Source: JAGXTF01 sp040376005
Lineage (GTDB): Bacteria; Bacteroidota; Bacteroidia; NS11-12g; UBA955
Assembly: GCA_040376005.1 (NCBI GenBank)
Contig: JBEIRK010000053.1
Location: 1-17,163 of the forward strand
Length of the DNA: 17,163 nucleotides
Direction of reading: 5' to 3'
Within the stretch, counting starts at the first letter, position 1. Each line of letters begins with the position of its first letter. The notes under the pieces are model-generated. The model was not told the DNA's origin and did no database searches. It was given only the letters and a program-made list of their open reading frames with translations. This document shows positions 14,341-17,163 of this stretch, piece by piece. The position numbers and the translations under genes are program-made.

Positions 14341-16059
14341 ATGGCGTCTCAACCAGACCTATCTAAAATGTCAGTTGCCGAATTAAAACAACTGGCAGAA
14401 ACTCTTGAAGTAGCAAATGCTGCTAAACTCAAAAAAAATGAACTTATAGAGGCAATTACCAGTTCAATTGAATTGGCTAAGCAAAATACACAAGCCCCCC
14501 CTGCTGAAGAATCGGACAAATCAAATGCAGACAAAAACAAACGCCAACGTTTTAAAAAACCTGTAAGTGAAGAAATCGTAACACCAGCAAAAGAAGCAGC
14601 ACCCCCGCAGAATAAAGATAGGAACTTCCCTAAGCAAAAGCCTTTAGAAGATGTTCGTATCACTGAAAATGATTTAGATTCATTTTTCCCACCTGTTCCG
14701 GATGAGGAACAACCTGTAATTGAAGAAGTGGTGGATAAAACAGCGCAAGAACCCGTTAAGGAAATTGTTGCAAAAACGGAAGCCCCAAGAAATCAACATC
14801 CTCCAAGAAACCAACATCCACCAAGGAATAAGGAGAATCAGAACCAAAACCAGAATCAAAATCAACAACCACCCCAAAACGAAGACCAAAAGAAACAGGA
14901 AGATGACCGCCCAAATCGCGAAAAGATAGCCCCTGTTTTTGAATTGGAAGGAGTTGTTGTAACCCAAGGTGTGCTCGAAACCGTACCCGATGGATATGGA
15001 TTTTTGCGTTCACCTGATTACAACTATATGGCATCACCTGATGATGTGTATGTACCCGGTTTTATGATCAAACAAAATGGTTTGAAAACAGGGGATACCG
15101 TTAAAGGAAGCATTCGCCCGCCTAAGGATAACGAGAAGTATTTCTGTCTTGTAAAAATTGAATCGGTAAATGGACGCACACTTGAAGAAGTGCGCGATAG
15201 GGTAAGCTTTGAACATCTTACGCCGCTTTTCCCGAACGAAAAGCTCAATTTATGTGATGATCCCAAACATTACTCGAATCGTATAATTGACTTGATAAGT
15301 CCCATTGGTAAAGGCCAAAGGGGTTTGATTGTTTCACAACCCAAGACGGGTAAAACCTGGTTGCTTCAAGGCATTGCCAATGCCATTGCCAAAAACCATC
15401 CTGAGGTGTATATGATGATATTGTTGGTGGATGAAAGACCTGAAGAAGTAACAGATATGGCACGTCACGTGCGCGCTGAGGTTATTGCATCTACATTTGA
15501 TGAACCTGCAGATAAGCATGTGAAGCTTAGTAATATGGTACTTGAAAAGGCGAAGCGCCTAGTGGAATGCGGCCATGATGTTGTTATTCTTTTAGATTCA
15601 ATCACCCGTTTGGCAAGAGCCTATAACACCGTTCAACCTGCATCAGGTAAAATATTGTCAGGTGGTGTGGATGCCAATGCGCTTCACAAACCCAAAAGAT
15701 TTTTTGGCGCAGCCCGAAATATTGAAGGCGGTGGATCGCTTACCATTATCGCAACAGCACTGACAGATACCGGTTCAAAAATGGATGAAGTTATTTTTGA
15801 AGAATTTAAAGGTACGGGCAATATGGAATTGCAATTGGATCGCAAACTTTCCAATAAGCGTATTTTCCCAGCTATCGATATTCTTGCTTCTAGCACGCGC
15901 AGGGAAGATTTGTTGATTGATAAAACCACCCTACAAAGAATGTGGGTGCTAAGAAACCACTTGGCGGATATGAATAGCGAAGAAGCTATGAATACATTCT
16001 TGAAATACATGCAGAATACCCGCGACAATGGCGAGTTTCTTGTAAGTATGAATGGATAA
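14341..16059 (+). CDS. rho: Transcription termination factor Rho with long N-terminal disordered insertion
   Basis: Hexameric RNA-dependent ATPase that ends transcription. 572 residues against 419 in E. coli; the excess is N-terminal. Residues 6-40 form the helical Rho N-terminal (SAP-like) domain (MSVAELKQLAE). Residues about 45-195 are polar, Pro/Gln/Asn/Lys/Glu-rich and probably disordered, including PRNQHP and NQ repeats. The cold-shock-like RNA-binding domain follows (about 203-280: GVLETVPDGYGFLRS, DDVYVPGFMIKQNGLKTGD). The ATPase has Walker A SQPKTGKT (332-339, K338; E. coli has APPKAGKT), DERPEEVTD, Walker B DVVILLDSITRLARAYN, the Q-loop GGVDANALHKPKRFFGAARN and FKGTGNMELQLDR. Such insertions occur in Bacteroidota Rho, and in Bacteroides one has been reported to drive phase separation. 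Its stop is 2 nt from that of convergent pdeM. Confidence 0.97.
   Translation: MASQPDLSKMSVAELKQLAETLEVANAAKLKKNELIEAITSSIELAKQNTQAPPAEESDKSNADKNKRQRFKKPVSEEIVTPAKEAAPPQNKDRNFPKQKPLEDVRITENDLDSFFPPVPDEEQPVIEEVVDKTAQEPVKEIVAKTEAPRNQHPPRNQHPPRNKENQNQNQNQNQQPPQNEDQKKQEDDRPNREKIAPVFELEGVVVTQGVLETVPDGYGFLRSPDYNYMASPDDVYVPGFMIKQNGLKTGDTVKGSIRPPKDNEKYFCLVKIESVNGRTLEEVRDRVSFEHLTPLFPNEKLNLCDDPKHYSNRIIDLISPIGKGQRGLIVSQPKTGKTWLLQGIANAIAKNHPEVYMMILLVDERPEEVTDMARHVRAEVIASTFDEPADKHVKLSNMVLEKAKRLVECGHDVVILLDSITRLARAYNTVQPASGKILSGGVDANALHKPKRFFGAARNIEGGGSLTIIATALTDTGSKMDEVIFEEFKGTGNMELQLDRKLSNKRIFPAIDILASSTRREDLLIDKTTLQRMWVLRNHLADMNSEEAMNTFLKYMQNTRDNGEFLVSMNG
14785..14868 (+). repeat. In-frame PRNQHP and NQ repeats inside rho
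   Basis: Two consecutive PRNQHP units and a third partial PRNKEN are followed by five Asn-Gln dipeptides and one more Gln (residues 149-176). The DNA units differ at synonymous third positions (CCA/CCT, AAT/AAC, CAA/CAG), so the protein composition is kept while the DNA has drifted. It lies in the middle of the disordered insertion of Rho. Confidence 0.85.
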
Positions 16060-16061
16060 TC

Positions 16062-16715
16062 TTAGTATTTTACCTCAATAGGCCCGAAGATTTCAGTCTC
16101 GGTAAAACACCATGCGCTGCCTTCTTTTTCTATTCTTCCCATATCTACATGTCCTGTCAGCCCACCAAATGCAGGCATATACAATCGTTTTGCAGTTTTG
16201 AAATAGCAGGGAAGTCTCATCCTCTGCCTGGCTTTACCATGCAATGCAATACCAGGATGGATGTGTCCACAGATATTGAATGCAGCACTTTCAATGGGTT
16301 CATGGCTCAGCACAATCCCGGCAGATAGTTCTCGTGTTGGGGTCAATTCAATACCTGCCTGCCTATATATCTCAGGGTCTAAAATATCGTGGTTCCCTTG
16401 TACCAAAATAAACTTGCAACTTGGAAAATGCGCTAAGGCTTCTGCCAACCACTGCCATTCTTTGTTCTTTGTACTGTGAAATAAATCGCCTAGAAATACG
16501 CAGATATTGGGTTTCCACAGCAGGAGCAAATCATATAAAACTCGAAAATCACTCACAGCAGCGGCTTGGGGAATAGGTAAATTGTGCTTTCTAAAATGGG
16601 TTGCTTTTCCGAAGTGACAGTCACTAATTATCAAGATGCCTTCAGTTGGCAACCGCAAGCAGCGGTGCGTACCCGCTATACATTCTAAATCAAAAATAGG
16701 AATGGCTGTTTCCAA
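16062..16715 (-). CDS. pdeM: Ligase-associated DNA damage response endonuclease PdeM-like metallophosphatase
   Basis: Calcineurin-like metallophosphatase, 217 residues. Metal-binding motifs in order are ISDCHFGKATHFRK (D32, H34), LGDLFHS (D77), VQGNHD (N108, H109), LSHEP (H138) and CGHIHPG (H151, H153). The PdeM-specific pieces are HFRKHNLPIPQ (40-50), the MRLPCYF segment (166-172) and PAFGGLTG (181-188). The family usually sits with an ATP-dependent DNA ligase, an exonuclease and a DEXH helicase; none is adjacent here. No ATG precedes the conserved region in frame; the TTG at 16715 is the best start, although an ATT 21 bases upstream is possible. A TATTTTTTG sequence (16747-16739) with one T too many could be its -7 box. 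Its stop is 2 nt from rho's stop. Confidence 0.85.
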   Translation of the reverse strand: METAIPIFDLECIAGTHRCLRLPTEGILIISDCHFGKATHFRKHNLPIPQAAAVSDFRVLYDLLLLWKPNICVFLGDLFHSTKNKEWQWLAEALAHFPSCKFILVQGNHDILDPEIYRQAGIELTPTRELSAGIVLSHEPIESAAFNICGHIHPGIALHGKARQRMRLPCYFKTAKRLYMPAFGGLTGHVDMGRIEKEGSAWCFTETEIFGPIEVKY

Positions 16716-16774
16716 GAACTGCGAATTTCGTTCAATTTCAAAAAATACCCACCCTTAGATTATGAAAAGTATAC

Positions 16775-16782
16775 TTTATTTG
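16775..16782 (+). promoter_or_regulatory. Possible -7 box of the MscS-family gene
   Basis: TTTATTTG is one mismatch from TAnnTTTG and ends 4 nt before the ATG at 16787, the same spacing as for three other genes in the window. No -33 element is evident. Confidence 0.35.
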
Positions 16783-16786
16783 TAGC

Positions 16787-17163
16787 ATGGACTTCCGACT
16801 AGATATTTTGCCACTACTAAGGGAGTATAAACCCTACTTATTCCTGATTATATCGCTATTTATTACGCGCAAGCTCATTATCGGAATATATAAAAGAAGA
16901 AAAGGCTTAAAAAAGCGAGATAACTTCATTACGGGTATTAATAATCTTACGATGATGATTACGGGTATGTGGCTGTTTTTTGTTATTCTTCATATTCTCG
17001 ACATCACCGTTAAAGAGTTTTTCTATAGCATAACGATTATTGCAGCCGCACTTGCAATCGTTTTTAAAGACTATATACTGAACGGATTAAATGGAATGAT
17101 CTTAATGTTTGGTGATAACTATAGAATTGGAGATTTTGTTGAAGTTAATGGTATCAAAGGCCA
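16787..17163 (+). CDS. MscS-family mechanosensitive ion channel (partial, 3' end off the window)
   Basis: Inner-membrane channel of the MscS family that opens under membrane tension during osmotic downshock. 125 complete codons are visible. Hydrophobic segments are at about 16-34 (YLFLIISLFITRKLIIGIY) and 55-72 (TMMITGMWLFFVILHILD), followed by the pore-lining helix and its exit (SITIIAAALAIVFKDYILNGLNG, 81-103). ILMFGDNYRIGDFVEVNGIKG begins the MscS beta domain, where most members read (F/V)xxxxRPFxxGDxV. The pore helix is Ala-rich as expected, but the small-residue pattern is shorter than in E. coli MscS, so it belongs to the short divergent Bacteroidota type. Start ATG at 16787; divergent from pdeM. 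Confidence 0.85.
   Translation, partial: MDFRLDILPLLREYKPYLFLIISLFITRKLIIGIYKRRKGLKKRDNFITGINNLTMMITGMWLFFVILHILDITVKEFFYSITIIAAALAIVFKDYILNGLNGMILMFGDNYRIGDFVEVNGIKG

Noticed and set aside
1..17163. Mobile elements, CRISPR arrays, tRNA or rRNA genes, toxin-antitoxin or defence systems
   Set aside because: No transposase, integrase, regularly spaced repeats, cloverleaf-like sequence or defence-type domain was recognised; the intergenic spaces are too short for most of these.

Overview
The window looks like an ordinary, densely packed housekeeping stretch of a Bacteroidota chromosome. The clues are a DUF4837 lipoprotein, a secreted protein with a type IX secretion (T9SS) sorting tail, a long signal peptidase I with an N-terminal membrane extension, a Rho factor with a long polar insertion, an alanine-dehydrogenase-like protein of the Bacteroidota type, and repeated copies of the Bacteroidota promoter -7 box (TAnnTTTG) just upstream of genes. 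The genus cannot be named from this sequence. No insertion sequence, CRISPR array, tRNA or rRNA, prophage or defence island was seen.

Layout. 1-837 (-): 5' part of a PLP-dependent cystathionine gamma-synthase/lyase. 1100-2791 (+): exported OmpA-like protein with a YwqK/MORN-like front. It converges on, and overlaps by 14 bp, a minus-strand cluster read as lytic transglycosylase (4461-5675), DUF4837 lipoprotein (3341-4405) and purN (2778-3344). 5863-7083 (+): alanine-dehydrogenase-like protein, divergent from that cluster. 7213-9488 (-): dapB then lepB, probably one operon ending at a hairpin plus T-tract at 7099-7132. 9572-10579 (+): mltG, divergent from dapB. 10587-11390 (-): secreted T9SS substrate. 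11523-14200 (+): nuoA-nuoB-nuoC-nuoD of respiratory complex I. 14341-16059 (+): rho. 16062-16715 (-): metallophosphatase PdeM. 16787 to the end (+): start of an MscS-type mechanosensitive channel.

How the genes fit together. Several serve the cell envelope: dapB makes the diaminopimelate/lysine precursor, mltG and the LysM transglycosylase cut peptidoglycan, lepB processes exported proteins, and the OmpA-like protein probably sits in the envelope. The nuo genes are the start of a complex I operon, but the usual nuoE-N genes do not follow; rho does.

Most notable points. (1) nuoA is split by one extra base in a CCCCC run, although both halves are fully conserved; this is either a sequencing or assembly indel or a +1 frameshift on a CCC-C slip site. 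(2) Four start codons lie exactly 4 nt after a -7-like box, which suggests leaderless mRNAs. (3) The alanine-dehydrogenase-like protein appears to lack the catalytic Lys and His. (4) Rho carries a roughly 150-residue disordered N-terminal region with PRNQHP and NQ repeats. I did not find a clearly new multi-gene system.
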